64,000 nt of DNA, taken from Streptomyces liliifuscus. Lineage in GTDB: Bacteria; Actinomycetota; Actinomycetes; Streptomycetales; Streptomycetaceae. This document shows positions 42,853 through 52,925 of the stretch, piece after piece. The notes beneath the pieces were generated by a model that saw only the letters and a list, made by a program, of their open reading frames with translations, did no database searches and had not been told where the DNA came from. Position numbers and translations under genes: made by a program. The DNA lies in assembly GCF_016598615.1 (NCBI RefSeq), contig NZ_CP066831.1, forward strand, positions 9,362,001 through 9,426,000, read 5' to 3'. Every line of letters begins with the position of its first letter. The stretch's first letter is position 1.

Positions 42853-43012
42853 GCCTCCGTCAATCCTCGTTCAGTCCTCGTCCGGGTCAGTCCTCGCCCG
42901 GCCGGTCGCCTCAGGGTTGTTCGGTCCGTGCGCGCCGATCTGTCGGTGTGCGCGACGCCTCCGGAAGGGGGCCGCCGGTGCTGAACGGCCCCTGCCTCCT
43001 CGGGCGCGGGCA

Positions 43013-44458
43013 TCAGCGCTGATCGGCCTCCCGCTCCAGCAGCGGGGCCGCGTCGGAGAGTACCCCGGCGATCCGCGCCAGCGCCGCCTCGTCGCGCTCC
43101 ACGGCGTTCAGCACCGGCCCACGGGCCGTGTCCCAGCGCCTGGCCACCGCCGCCGGATCCTCGCCGGTCAGTACGCCCGCGGCCTGCGCGGCGGCACCGA
43201 GCGCCACCAGTTCCCTGGCCTCGGGCACCTGAACGGGCCGCCCCGACAGCCGTCGGACGGTCTCCTGCCAGGCCGTGCCCCGCGCGCCGCCGCCGATGAG
43301 CAGCAGCGGTGCGGAACGGTCCGCGTCCTCGTCGAGCACCAGGTCGAGCGCGCCGAGCAGCGAGTGGACCGCCCCGTCGTACGCGGCCTGGAGCAGCTGC
43401 CCGCGTGTCGTGTCGTGCCGCAGCCCGTGCAGCAGGCCCGAGGCGTGCGGCAGGTCAGGAGTGCGCTCGCCGTCCAGGTAGGGGAGCAGCGTCACGCTCG
43501 TGCCCGGTTCGACGGCCTCGCGGTCGATGCCCAGCAGAGCGGCGACGCGGTCCACGGCGAGCGTGCAGTTGAGGGTGCAGGCCAGCGGCAACCAGTCGCC
43601 GCGCGCGTCGGCGAAACCCGCCACGGTGCCGGTCGGGTCGGCAGGACGGCGCGTGGAGACCGCGTAAACGGTTCCGGACGTGCCGAGGCTGAGGACCGGG
43701 GTGCCCGGGCGCAGCCCGAGTCCGAGCGCCGCGGCGGCGTTGTCACCGGTGCCGGGCGCGACCAGGGTGCCTTTGGAGAAGGGCAGGTCCCCGCTGCCGC
43801 GCACGGTTCCGGCGACCTCGCCGGGCCGCACCACCCGGGGCAGCAGGGCGGGGTCGAGCCCCACATGACGGAGGACCTCCTCGTCGTACGACTCCGTTCC
43901 GGACGCCCACCAGCCCGTGCCCGAGGCGTCGCCGCGGTCGGTCGTGCCCAGCCCCGTGAGGCGCTCGGTGAGGTAGTCGTGGGGGAGTCGCACGGCGGCG
44001 GTCGCGCGGACGGAGTCGGGCTCGTGCTCGGCGAGCCACGCCCATTTGGTGACCGTGAAGGACGGGCCCGGCACACTGCCGGTGCGCTCGGCCCAGGCTT
44101 TCGGGCCGCCCAGCTCCTCCACGAGACGGCGTGCCTGCGGCGCAGAACGCACGTCGTTCCACAGCAGGGCGGGACGTACCGGGTCGCCCTGGGCGTCGAG
44201 CGTGACGAGACCGTGCTGCTGGCCGCCCACGGACACCGCGGCGGCCTCACGTGCCGCGTCCCCGCACTGGTGCAGGGCCTCGCACAGCGCGTCCCACCAC
44301 TGCCGCGGATCGCTCTCGCGACCCGCCCCGGAGGAGACGGTGTGCGGCGCCTGGCCGCTCGCCACGACCTCGCCGGTGGCCGCGTCCACGACCAGGGCCT
44401 TGGTGGACTGGGTGGACGTGTCCACGCCGACGACGAGCGGACCCTCGGCTGCTGACAT
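43013..44458 (-). CDS. xylB: Xylulokinase
   Basis: Phosphorylates D-xylulose to xylulose 5-phosphate, feeding the pentose phosphate pathway. It is 481 residues, FGGY kinase family. The N-terminal GVDTSTQSTKALVVD is the phosphate-1 loop, VGGQQHGL and WNDVRS are typical of xylulokinases, and PGTGDNAAAALGLG plus LLLIGGGARG form the ATP-binding part. Start ATG 44458 was chosen because the family N-terminus begins there. It is divergent from xylose isomerase across 189 bp. Confidence 0.94.
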   Translation of the reverse strand: MSAAEGPLVVGVDTSTQSTKALVVDAATGEVVASGQAPHTVSSGAGRESDPRQWWDALCEALHQCGDAAREAAAVSVGGQQHGLVTLDAQGDPVRPALLWNDVRSAPQARRLVEELGGPKAWAERTGSVPGPSFTVTKWAWLAEHEPDSVRATAAVRLPHDYLTERLTGLGTTDRGDASGTGWWASGTESYDEEVLRHVGLDPALLPRVVRPGEVAGTVRGSGDLPFSKGTLVAPGTGDNAAAALGLGLRPGTPVLSLGTSGTVYAVSTRRPADPTGTVAGFADARGDWLPLACTLNCTLAVDRVAALLGIDREAVEPGTSVTLLPYLDGERTPDLPHASGLLHGLRHDTTRGQLLQAAYDGAVHSLLGALDLVLDEDADRSAPLLLIGGGARGTAWQETVRRLSGRPVQVPEARELVALGAAAQAAGVLTGEDPAAVARRWDTARGPVLNAVERDEAALARIAGVLSDAAPLLEREADQR

Positions 44459-44647
44459 CGGGCTCTCCCTCTTCCGCGGCTCCGCGGGATCTGACCTGGT
44501 GTTTTCGGTGTGGATCCGGGCCCACTCGGCACGGATTCCACACCTCGTCCCCGTTCGAGGACATCTTGTCTCTTCCCAGAGATGCCTCCGCATACTAATT
44601 TGTTAAGTGCCATGACGAAATAGTCGGAGCAAGCAAGGAGCCGCGGC
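44459..44647. promoter_or_regulatory. xylA/xylB divergent promoter region
   Basis: An A+T-rich near-palindrome ACTAATTTGTTAAGT (44594-44608) stands out in GC-rich DNA, and TCTCT-TCCC-AGAGA forms a small perfect inverted repeat near 44570-44584. Either could bind the ROK repressor. AAGGAG (44635-44640) is the xylA ribosome site. Confidence 0.4.
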
Positions 44648-45814
44648 ATGAACTACCAGCCCACCCCCGAGGACAGGTTCACCTTCGGCTTGTGGACCGT
44701 CGGCTGGCAGGGAAGGGACCCGTTCGGCGACGCCACCCGGGCCGCCCTGGACCCGGTCGAGTCGGTACAGCGCCTGGCTGAGCTCGGCGCCTACGGAGTG
44801 ACCTTCCACGATGACGACCTGATCCCCTTCGGGTCCTCGGACACCGAGCGCGAGTCGCACATCAAGCGCTTCCGGCAGGCTCTCGACACGACCGGTATGA
44901 CCGTGCCGATGGCCACCACGAACCTGTTCACGCACCCCGTCTTCAAGGACGGCGCCTTCACCGCCAACGACCGGGACGTACGCCGCTACGCCCTGCGCAA
45001 GACGATCCGCAACATCGACCTGGCCGTGGAGCTGGGCGCGCAGATCTACGTCGCCTGGGGCGGCCGTGAGGGCGCCGAGTCCGGCGCCGCCAAGGACGTG
45101 CGGGTCGCGCTCGACCGCATGAAGGAGGCCTTCGACCTCCTCGGCGAGTACGTGATCTCCCAGGGCTACGACCTCCGCTTCGCGATCGAGCCGAAGCCGA
45201 ACGAGCCCCGCGGCGACATCCTCCTGCCGACGGTCGGCCATGCCCTGGCGTTCATCGAGCGCCTGGAGCGGCCGGAGATGTACGGCGTCAACCCGGAGGT
45301 GGGCCACGAGCAGATGGCCGGGCTGAACTTCCCGCACGGCATCGCCCAGGCCCTGTGGGCCGGCAAGCTCTTCCACATCGACCTCAACGGCCAGTCCGGC
45401 ATCAAGTACGACCAGGACCTGCGCTTCGGAGCGGGCGATCTGCGGTCGGCGTTCTGGCTCGTCGACCTCCTGGAGTCGGCCGGTTACACGGGTCCGAGGC
45501 ACTTCGACTTCAAGCCGCCGAGGACCGAGGACTTCGACGGCGTGTGGGCGTCGGCCGCCGGCTGCATGCGCAACTATCTGATCCTGCGCGAGCGGACGGC
45601 CGCCTTCCGGGCCGACCCCGAGGTCCAGGAGGCCCTGCGTGCCTCGCGTCTGGACGAGCTGGCACAGCCCACCGCCGCCGACGGCCTTCAGGCGCTGCTC
45701 GCGGACCGCGCGGCCTTCGAGGACTTCGACGCCGAGACGGCTGCCGCGCGCGGGATGGCGTTCGAGCACCTGGACCAGCTGGCCATGGACCACCTGCTGG
45801 GCGCCCGGGGCTGA
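44648..45814 (+). CDS. xylA: Xylose isomerase
   Basis: Interconverts D-xylose and D-xylulose, the first step of xylose use. It is 388 residues, the length of the short Streptomyces-type class. Catalytic and metal-binding segments are clear: GVTFHDDDLIPFG (catalytic His), WGGREGAE, AIEPKPNEPRGD (metal Glu and Lys), NPEVGHEQMAGLNFPHGIAQAL and HIDLNGQ. AAGGAG lies 7 nt before ATG 44648. Confidence 0.97.
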   Translation: MNYQPTPEDRFTFGLWTVGWQGRDPFGDATRAALDPVESVQRLAELGAYGVTFHDDDLIPFGSSDTERESHIKRFRQALDTTGMTVPMATTNLFTHPVFKDGAFTANDRDVRRYALRKTIRNIDLAVELGAQIYVAWGGREGAESGAAKDVRVALDRMKEAFDLLGEYVISQGYDLRFAIEPKPNEPRGDILLPTVGHALAFIERLERPEMYGVNPEVGHEQMAGLNFPHGIAQALWAGKLFHIDLNGQSGIKYDQDLRFGAGDLRSAFWLVDLLESAGYTGPRHFDFKPPRTEDFDGVWASAAGCMRNYLILRERTAAFRADPEVQEALRASRLDELAQPTAADGLQALLADRAAFEDFDAETAAARGMAFEHLDQLAMDHLLGARG

Positions 45815-45887
45815 TTCCGTACGGCTTAGGTTCGCTTCCGTACGGCTTACGTTCGGTGCCATTCGGCTTCCGTTCGGTTCCGATCGG
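45815..45887 (+). repeat. 21-bp tandem repeat directly after xylA
   Basis: Units built on TTCCGTACGGCTTACGTTCGG (variants with A, G or T changes) start at 45815, 45836 and 45857, with a partial fourth at 45878. The first unit begins on the base after the xylA stop codon. Confidence 0.75.
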
Positions 45888-46021
45888 TCGGAGCTCAGCC
45901 GGAACCCGGCCCGGGGACTCCTGCGCGGAATCCTCCGGAATCATGCGATCCATGCCATGAGTCCGTATCAAGTTCCGCGCAGGGGTCGCATCGTGACCGG
46001 TTCGAGGCGACTCTTGACGGT

Positions 46022-46891
46022 ATGGCCACGCCGCCCTTACCGCCCCAGCCTCCTCGGCCGCCGGACAACACGCCCCCTTCGGGCGGCGGTGGATTCGGCC
46101 CGCTGCCCGAAGGCTTCGGACCTCCTCCAGAGGGTTACGGACCTCCTGGAGGCCCCCCTCCCGGCGGCAACGGTCCGCCGTGGCAGGGAGGCGGAGGAGG
46201 CTGGCAGCCACCGCCACCGCCGCCACCGCCACCGCCGCCTCCCGGGCGACCGGGCGGTCCAGGACGGCGCCGCCGGGTGCTGTTGCTCGTCCTGGCGGTG
46301 ATCGTGACTCTCGGCGCCGGTTCCGCGGTCGCCCTGGTGGCCACCAGTGGTGACGGTTCGTCCGACAAGAAGTCGCCGTCGGAGAGCGACTCCCCTACCG
46401 GGAAACTGCCGACGCCTTCGCTGAGCATCCCTTCGGAGCTGCCCAGCGAACTGCCCTCCCTGCCCACCGAGCTGCCGTCCGGCCTGCCCAGCGATGTCCC
46501 GACCGACCTGGAGTCGTTCCTGCCGTCCCTCGCGAGCGACGAAGTGCCGTACTACATGCTGCGAACCGGTGACTGCTTCAACATCGACGACACCAAACCG
46601 GGCCAGGCCGCGAAGCGTTCGTGCCGCGCGGCGCACGACGCCGAGGTCGTGAAGGTGGCCGAACTGGAAGGCACCTACACCACCGATGCCGCCCTCAAGA
46701 AGGCGGCATCGGCACTCTGCGCGAAACCCCTGGACACCAAGGCGGCCAGGCAGCCCGCCGGCACCGTGCGGGGCACCCTGGTGCAGTATCCCGACCCCAC
46801 GGGCTTCAAGCTCGGCATAGACAAGGTCGCCTGCAGTCTGGCCGCGGACGTCGGTGCCGGAAAGCGCAAGCTCACCAAACCGCTGACGTGA
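46022..46891 (+). CDS. Proline/glycine-rich membrane-anchored protein with cysteine-containing outer domain
   Basis: 289 residues. Residues 1-80 are a cytoplasmic low-complexity Pro/Gly tail including a polyproline run, followed by basic RRRR and one transmembrane span (about 84-106, LLLVLAVIVTLGAGSAVALVA). After a Ser/Pro-rich linker comes a domain of about 110 residues with four cysteines (DCFNIDD, RSCRAAH, ALCAKP, VACSLA), probably two disulfides outside the membrane. This resembles actinobacterial septum-formation-like lipoprotein/membrane proteins, but I cannot assign a function. It is convergent with the esterase gene. Confidence 0.75.
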   Translation: MATPPLPPQPPRPPDNTPPSGGGGFGPLPEGFGPPPEGYGPPGGPPPGGNGPPWQGGGGGWQPPPPPPPPPPPPGRPGGPGRRRRVLLLVLAVIVTLGAGSAVALVATSGDGSSDKKSPSESDSPTGKLPTPSLSIPSELPSELPSLPTELPSGLPSDVPTDLESFLPSLASDEVPYYMLRTGDCFNIDDTKPGQAAKRSCRAAHDAEVVKVAELEGTYTTDAALKKAASALCAKPLDTKAARQPAGTVRGTLVQYPDPTGFKLGIDKVACSLAADVGAGKRKLTKPLT

Positions 46892-46937
46892 GGCACGCGC
46901 GCGTGGAGGTGTGAAAACGCCGGGCGGGGTCGGGAAT

Positions 46938-48278
46938 TCAGATCCCGCGCGGCAGTCGTACGTACGTCACGGTGGTCTCGATGCCGCTGTCCACCAGCCG
47001 TCCCTGGGCGTCGAAGGCCTCCGGCCCGTCCGTCATCCCGAAGTCGTTGTCGTTGATGAGCGCGAGCGTGTCGTGATCCACGCGCGCGACGCCCTCGATC
47101 TTCCCAGGCACTCCCTTCACCGCGCCGAGGTCGACGACAAGACGCTTGCGCAGCACCGGAACGCCGGAGGCCGCGGGGTCGTCGAGCTGCTCCAGGGAGG
47201 GTGACGTCGTGTCGTCGTCCCACTTGTCCCCGAGGATGTCCGCAGCGCGGGTCAGCTTCACCACCTGCAACCGGGCGGCCTTGTCGGTGCGTTCCTCGAC
47301 GAGCAGCCGGTCGCGGCCGACGGCCACCACGGAGGAGATCTTCAGCTCGGAGGTGTCGTCCTCGCTCGGGTCGACCACGTTCACCGGGTCGAACCGGTAC
47401 GCGTACTCGGCGGTGACCGCCCGCTTCTTCGTCGAGAAGCGCAGCAGACGTGTCGTCAGCGAGGCCTCGCCCGCATCCGTGTCCGGCAGGGACAGCGGGC
47501 TCTGCACGGCCATCACCAGGTCCCCACCCGGCAGTTGGGCGAGTCCCTCGAAGCCACGGTTGATCTTCCGGTGCAAAAGGACGGCGGGCAGTGCCTCGAC
47601 CACCCGGTAGTCCGCGCCCTTCAGGGCCAGCCCCTTGGGCACGTACCGGGTGAGTATCGTCCCGCGCGCGGAGACGTGGATCAGCGAGGGCCCGTACTCG
47701 TCCACGAGCCAGAAGCTGCCGTCCTGGGCCCGTACGATCCCCTCGGTGTCCAGCCCGTTCGGGTTGTACGAGAGCGGTGTCTTCGCGTCGTAGGAGTACG
47801 GCGCCTCGTCGCGCCCCTTCTGGTTGGACAGGCCCGTGACGGGCTTCCCCGAGGAGGTGGTGATCGGGATCGCGTCCAGCACCTTCACGGTGTGACCGGA
47901 CACCCGGATCTTCACGATCGCCGGATCGAAGCCGGGCACGGGGAAGGTGCGGCGCTTCTCGCCGGCCACCTTGATCTGGCCGTTGGGACCGCGGTCGGTG
48001 ACCGTCCAGAACTCGCCCTTGCGGCCCGCGGGGTAGATGTCGCTGCCGATCCCGCCGAGGTCAACGCCCCGGTCGTCGCCCACCGTGCCCGGCAGCAGCG
48101 TGTTGCTGAACGTGCCGAGCGGAATGTCGCCGAGCGTCGCGGAACCAGTGACACGCGCCTCCCCGGAGGGCGCACCGACCGCGGTGCCCGCCACCGTGAG
48201 AGCGGCCAGCAGGGCGAGCGGCACGCCCGCGGCGACGGAACGGTGGACGCTGCGCCGGCCTGCGACGTACGGGGACAT
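46938..48278 (-). CDS. Secreted phytase-like esterase
   Basis: 446 residues. The signal peptide (RRSVHRSVAAGVPLALLAALTVAGTAVGAP) indicates export. The mature protein matches the esterase-like phytase domain: GGIGSDIYPAGRKGEFWTVTDRGPNGQ near the N-terminus, GLDTEGIVRAQDGSFWLVDEYGPSLIHVS, GFEGLAQLPGG and the C-terminal GVARVDHDTLALINDNDFG. Such proteins are beta-propeller hydrolases, often phosphate-related, but the substrate is unknown. ATG 48278 gives a complete signal peptide. Confidence 0.85.
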   Translation of the reverse strand: MSPYVAGRRSVHRSVAAGVPLALLAALTVAGTAVGAPSGEARVTGSATLGDIPLGTFSNTLLPGTVGDDRGVDLGGIGSDIYPAGRKGEFWTVTDRGPNGQIKVAGEKRRTFPVPGFDPAIVKIRVSGHTVKVLDAIPITTSSGKPVTGLSNQKGRDEAPYSYDAKTPLSYNPNGLDTEGIVRAQDGSFWLVDEYGPSLIHVSARGTILTRYVPKGLALKGADYRVVEALPAVLLHRKINRGFEGLAQLPGGDLVMAVQSPLSLPDTDAGEASLTTRLLRFSTKKRAVTAEYAYRFDPVNVVDPSEDDTSELKISSVVAVGRDRLLVEERTDKAARLQVVKLTRAADILGDKWDDDTTSPSLEQLDDPAASGVPVLRKRLVVDLGAVKGVPGKIEGVARVDHDTLALINDNDFGMTDGPEAFDAQGRLVDSGIETTVTYVRLPRGI

Positions 48279-48492
48279 GGGGCCTCCTGAGGCACGAATT
48301 CGGTGACAGCGGCCAGAGTTCGCCCCCGCCCCGAACGCCGTACGGCCGGAGAGTGAACACCGGGCGTCCACCGCTCGTCCGGTGGACGGTGCCGGTTCCC
48401 GTGTCGATACCGATGTCGGTGCCGGTTCGGGTGCTCTGCGCGCGCCAAGTGCCCTGCGTGCCGAGGTGTCCTGCGTGTCCTTCAGGCAGGCG

Positions 48493-49764
48493 TCACTCCT
48501 GACCCTCCGCCAGAGCGAGCGCGGTCGCCGGATCCTGGGACGCGGGACCCGCGGGAGCCCAACGCCCCCGTTCCTTGCGGTAGGGCCACCAACGGCCGTC
48601 CGTCCCCAGACGCAACTGTGTCCGGCCGTCGGCGGCGGTCCAGCGGTTGCGGGACGCGCGCAGGGCGGGCCGCTGGTCCTCCTCCCAGGCCGACTCCAGG
48701 GCGGCACGCGCGCGTGCGAGGGTCTCCGCCTCCGCGGGCCGGTCGGCCTCCAGCACGTCGAGCGCGGCCGTGCCACCGTGTTCCCAGGCGCGGACGGCCA
48801 GGGCCAGCCCCTCGCGGTCGCGGCCCGACCCCTCCGTGAGCCGGTCGGCCACCGAAGTGTCGGGAACACCCGCGGCCAGGCGCACGGCGTCCTGGGGGAG
48901 CGTCAACTCGGCCGCTATCGAGCGTTGTTCATGGCCCGCCCTGAGTGCCTCGGTGAGCAGCCGGTGCGCCTCGCGGGCGGCCTGCGTCGCCAGGAACTCC
49001 AGTGCGACCGGATCGACCCCGGACGCCGGATCGGTCTCTGTGTCCAGCGAGGGCGGCAGCCCCGGCTCTGCGGGCAGGGGAGGCATGTCGGGCAGCGGGG
49101 GCAGGATGTCCCCGTCCGCGTACGCCTCGGCGGCGTCCACGCCCTCGTACGCCTGCTCCTGCCCGGGAGTCTCGGTCTCGGTCCGGGGAACGCTGCGCAC
49201 CTGCAACTCGTCCAGCAGTTCGCGCTCACCACGACTGCGCAGGAGAAGCAGCACGAACGGGTCCTCATCCAGCAGCCGCGCCACCTGGTAGCACAGCGCC
49301 GCCGTGTGACCGCAGTGGTCCCACGCGCCGCAGTCGCACTCCGGCTCCAGATCGCCCAGACCCGGAAGGAGTTCGACACCGGCGGCCGCCGCGTCCTCGA
49401 CGAGATGCGGCGGCATCTCGCGGTCCAGCAGCGCCGCGATGTGCCCGGCCCGCTCGACGGCCATGCCCAGGAAGCGGTCCCACTGCTCCTCGGACAGTTC
49501 CTGCAACAGGACGTCGGCGCGGTGGGAGGTGCGGTCGCGGTCCCGGACCACCGCTGTGATGCGCCCCGGACGGACCGACACGGCTCCCACGGCTCCCGCC
49601 CGGGCCAGCCTCCGTCCCGTCTTCACCTCCTGGGAGTCCATGGCGGCGTCCTCCAGGGCCTTCAGCCAGGCCTGCCCCCACCAGCTCTGCGCGAAGCCCC
49701 TCCCGTGCGCGGGCGGCAGGGCGGCGAAGGTGCGCTCCGGGGTGTTGTCGTACGGGTCACTCAT
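48493..49764 (-). CDS. SWIM zinc-finger protein
   Basis: 423 residues. The SWIM motif is CDCGAWDHCGH (C-x-C...C-x-H), a zinc site linked to DNA or protein binding. The N-terminal SWWGQAWLKALED start is common to actinobacterial SWIM proteins next to helicases. The C-terminal half is rich in Ala/Glu and ends in a WWPYRKERGRWAPAG segment. Its ATG overlaps the helicase stop by 4 nt (ATGA), so the two are made together and probably act in one complex. Confidence 0.88.
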   Translation of the reverse strand: MSDPYDNTPERTFAALPPAHGRGFAQSWWGQAWLKALEDAAMDSQEVKTGRRLARAGAVGAVSVRPGRITAVVRDRDRTSHRADVLLQELSEEQWDRFLGMAVERAGHIAALLDREMPPHLVEDAAAAGVELLPGLGDLEPECDCGAWDHCGHTAALCYQVARLLDEDPFVLLLLRSRGERELLDELQVRSVPRTETETPGQEQAYEGVDAAEAYADGDILPPLPDMPPLPAEPGLPPSLDTETDPASGVDPVALEFLATQAAREAHRLLTEALRAGHEQRSIAAELTLPQDAVRLAAGVPDTSVADRLTEGSGRDREGLALAVRAWEHGGTAALDVLEADRPAEAETLARARAALESAWEEDQRPALRASRNRWTAADGRTQLRLGTDGRWWPYRKERGRWAPAGPASQDPATALALAEGQE

Positions 49765-52631
49765 CGGGTGCCTCCTCGCAGTTCCACCAGGTCGGCCAGT
49801 TCGCTGTCGGTCAGCTCGGTGAGGGCCGACTCGCCGGACCCGAGCACCGAGTCCGCCAACTCCCGCTTGCGCACCAGCATGTCGGCGATGCGGTCCTCGA
49901 TCGTCCCCTCGGCGATGAGCCGGTGCACCTGCACCGGCCGTGTCTGTCCGATGCGGTACGCCCGGTCGGTGGCCTGGGCTTCGACGGCCGGGTTCCACCA
50001 GCGGTCGTAGTGCACGACATGCTCAGCCCGCGTCAGGTTCAGGCCCGTGCCCGCCGCCTTCAACGACAGCAGGAAGACGGGCACTTCGCCGTCCTGGAAG
50101 CGCTGCACCATGGCCTCGCGCGCGGGCACCGGCGTACCCCCGTGCAGGAACTGCGAGGCGACGCCGCGTGCGCTCAGGTGCCGCTCGATGAGGCGTGCCA
50201 TCTGCACGTACTGCGTGAAGATCAGAACGCATGCTCCCTCGGAGAGGATCGTGTCGAGCAACTCGTCCAGCAGCTCCAGCTTTCCGGAGCGCCCAAGGAT
50301 CTTCGGCCTGTCCTCCTTGAGGAACTGCGCCGGGTGGTTGCAGATCTGCTTCAGCCCGGTCAGCAGCTTCACGATCAGTCCGCGCCGCGCCATGCTGTCG
50401 GCGCCGGAGATCTCGGCGAGGGTCTCGCGGACCACCGCCTCGTACAGACCCGCCTGCTCCTTGGTGAGAGACACGGCACGGTCGGTCTCGGTCTTCGGCG
50501 GCAGCTCGGGTGCGATGCCCGGGTCGGACTTGCGGCGGCGCAGGAGGAACGGCCGCACGAGCTGGGCGAGCCGGTCCGCCGCCCCCGGATCCTGCCCGCC
50601 CTCGACCGCCTTGGCGTACCGGTTGCGGAAGGTGCCGAGCCGGCCCAGCAGGCCCGGTGTCGTCCAGTCGAGAATCGCCCACAGCTCGGAGAGGTTGTTC
50701 TCCACGGGAGTGCCGGTGAGCGCCACGCGCGCGTGGGCGCCGATCGTCCGTAGCTGCTTGGCCGTGTCCGAGTACGGGTTCTTCACATGCTGTGCCTCGT
50801 CGGCGACGACCATGCCCCAGGACGCCTCGGCCAGCCGTGGCGCGTCGAGCCGCATCGTGCCGTACGTGGTGAGTACGAACTCGCCTGCGGCCACCCCTTC
50901 GAGGCTCCGCCGCGCACCGTGGAAGCGACGGACAGGAGTGCCCGGGGCGAACCGCTCGATCTCGCGCTGCCAGTTGCCCATCAGGGACGTCGGACAGACG
51001 ACGAGCGTGGGTCCCGCGGCGGACTCGTCGGTCTGCCGGTGCAGATGGAGCGCGATCAGCGTGATCGTCTTGCCCAGGCCCATGTCGTCCGCGAGACAGC
51101 CGCCGAGACCCAACGAGGTCATACGAGCGAGCCAGTTGAGCCCGCGCAGCTGATAGTCGCGCAGGGTCGCGTCCAGCGCGGCGGGCTGCCCGACCGGCTC
51201 CTGCCCTTCCGGGTCCGACAGACGGTCCCGCAGCGTCGCCAGCCACCCCGTGGGCCGTACGTCGACTCTCCGGCCGTCCACCTCCGTGGAACCCGTCAGG
51301 ACGGCGCTCAGCGCGTCGATGGGCGTCACCTTGCGATCCTGCTGGGCGCGGGCGCGACGTACCTCCTGGGGGTCGACGAGCACCCACTGGTCACGCAGCC
51401 GCACCATGGGGCGGTTCGCCTCGGCGAGTCGGTCCAGCTCCTGACGTGTCAGTTGCTGGTCGCCCAGGGCGAACCGCCAGTCGAAGGCCAGCAGCGCGTC
51501 GGCCGACAGGAACGACGGCGTGTCCGACGACAGCCCGTCAGGTCCCCGTTCGTCGTCCGGTGGACCGATGACCGCGCGGGCCGTCAGTTTGTGAGCCAGC
51601 TCCTTGGGCCAGTGCACCTCGACACCGGCGGCCGCGAGTGATTGGGCACCCTCGCCCAGGAGCTCCGTGACTTCCTCGTCGGCGAGTTCGATCGAGTCGG
51701 GCACGGTCGCCGACAGCAGGGGAGTGAGCGGGGACCAGGCCCGTGCGGCGCGACGCAACGCGAGCAGGGCGTCCATCCGCGCGCGCGGACCGAAAGCAGG
51801 GCTCGTGCCGCCCCAGACCTCGGACGCGTCCGCCAGCAGGGCCGGATCGCTGACGCTGTGCAACTGCGGCACCGCACGGAACGGCAGCCGTGTCTCGTCC
51901 GACACGGCCGACGCGAGCCCCGGCACCTCGACGCGCAGCGAGATCCGTACGCCGGCGTCGTGCCCCGCGGCCACGTCGGCGGCCCACGCACGCTGTTCGG
52001 GCACGTGCTGCGGCTCGGGGGCGGCGAAGGCGGGGCCGCCCGCCGCGAGCGTCGCGGCGGGGGAGCGGGGCAGCGTGTCGGCGACCGCGTCGAGGAAGGC
52101 ACGCAGCAGCCGCTCGGGATCGGGGAGCCGCAGCGGTTCCGCCTCGTCGACCGGCACCGCGTGCGCCTGCGGAGGCATCGCGGCGGCCAGTTCGCGGATC
52201 CGCCCCAGGTCCGCCGCCCCCAGCGGCCCGGCACGCCACGCGTCGTGGTCACCGGCGCTCAGACCGGGCAGCAGCAGCCCCCGCGCGGCGAACTGGAGCG
52301 CGAGCACGGCCGCGGCACCCCAGAACGCGGTCGCCCTGTGGGCGTGCGACACGGCACGCGCGCGCGTGAGCACCGGCAGAGCGGCCCGCACCGGCAGCAC
52401 GACGGCCGGCACGGTCACCAGCTCGACACCGTCCTCGCCGGGCAGGGCGACCGTCAGCTCCTCGACAGCACCGGAGTCGACAGCACCGGAGTCGATCGCG
52501 GGAGGGCCCTCACCGTCGGGCAGCCAGAAGGCGACGGAGCCGGCACGGGCCGGATCGGCAGGCATGAAAACGGCACAGCAACGGGCCAGTTCGGAGATCT
52601 CGGAGGGAGTTGCCGCAGGAATCCTCTGCAC
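49761..52631 (-). CDS. SNF2-family DEAD/DEAH-type helicase
   Basis: 956 residues from GTG 52631. The C-terminal half is a Swi2/Snf2 ATPase: Walker A in LADDMGLGKTITLIALHLH, Walker B in VVADEAQHVKNP, motif III in ALTGTPVENNLSELWAILD, and motif VI in ATDRAYRIGQTRPVQVHRL. The N-terminal 400 residues are the bacterial SNF2-associated region. Such helicases move along duplex DNA using ATP; a repair or chromosome-maintenance role with the overlapping SWIM gene is likely. Confidence 0.94.
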   Translation of the reverse strand: MQRIPAATPSEISELARCCAVFMPADPARAGSVAFWLPDGEGPPAIDSGAVDSGAVEELTVALPGEDGVELVTVPAVVLPVRAALPVLTRARAVSHAHRATAFWGAAAVLALQFAARGLLLPGLSAGDHDAWRAGPLGAADLGRIRELAAAMPPQAHAVPVDEAEPLRLPDPERLLRAFLDAVADTLPRSPAATLAAGGPAFAAPEPQHVPEQRAWAADVAAGHDAGVRISLRVEVPGLASAVSDETRLPFRAVPQLHSVSDPALLADASEVWGGTSPAFGPRARMDALLALRRAARAWSPLTPLLSATVPDSIELADEEVTELLGEGAQSLAAAGVEVHWPKELAHKLTARAVIGPPDDERGPDGLSSDTPSFLSADALLAFDWRFALGDQQLTRQELDRLAEANRPMVRLRDQWVLVDPQEVRRARAQQDRKVTPIDALSAVLTGSTEVDGRRVDVRPTGWLATLRDRLSDPEGQEPVGQPAALDATLRDYQLRGLNWLARMTSLGLGGCLADDMGLGKTITLIALHLHRQTDESAAGPTLVVCPTSLMGNWQREIERFAPGTPVRRFHGARRSLEGVAAGEFVLTTYGTMRLDAPRLAEASWGMVVADEAQHVKNPYSDTAKQLRTIGAHARVALTGTPVENNLSELWAILDWTTPGLLGRLGTFRNRYAKAVEGGQDPGAADRLAQLVRPFLLRRRKSDPGIAPELPPKTETDRAVSLTKEQAGLYEAVVRETLAEISGADSMARRGLIVKLLTGLKQICNHPAQFLKEDRPKILGRSGKLELLDELLDTILSEGACVLIFTQYVQMARLIERHLSARGVASQFLHGGTPVPAREAMVQRFQDGEVPVFLLSLKAAGTGLNLTRAEHVVHYDRWWNPAVEAQATDRAYRIGQTRPVQVHRLIAEGTIEDRIADMLVRKRELADSVLGSGESALTELTDSELADLVELRGGTR

Positions 52632-52925
52632 AGCGATGACGCGTTCCTCAAATTTGACTACCTGGGGTCAAGGTCGCCGAGGATACAGCACGAGTAACTC
52701 TCGGTGGCCATCGATTGGTGTGACATGCGCCACTCTCGCCCGAGGGTGTTGTCAGGTCCACCCGGTGGCCGAGGTTGTCCCCCGCCCGGACACGGGGGGT
52801 GGCGCCATGGTCGCCCAGGGTCGCTGATCCGTACGTTTCTTGAGGTCGGCGTCCCCCGCGGCCGGTTCGTCGCACCCCGCTTTCTCCAGCCTGTTTCTCC
52901 AGCCTCCAGAGACCGGAGTTCCGTC

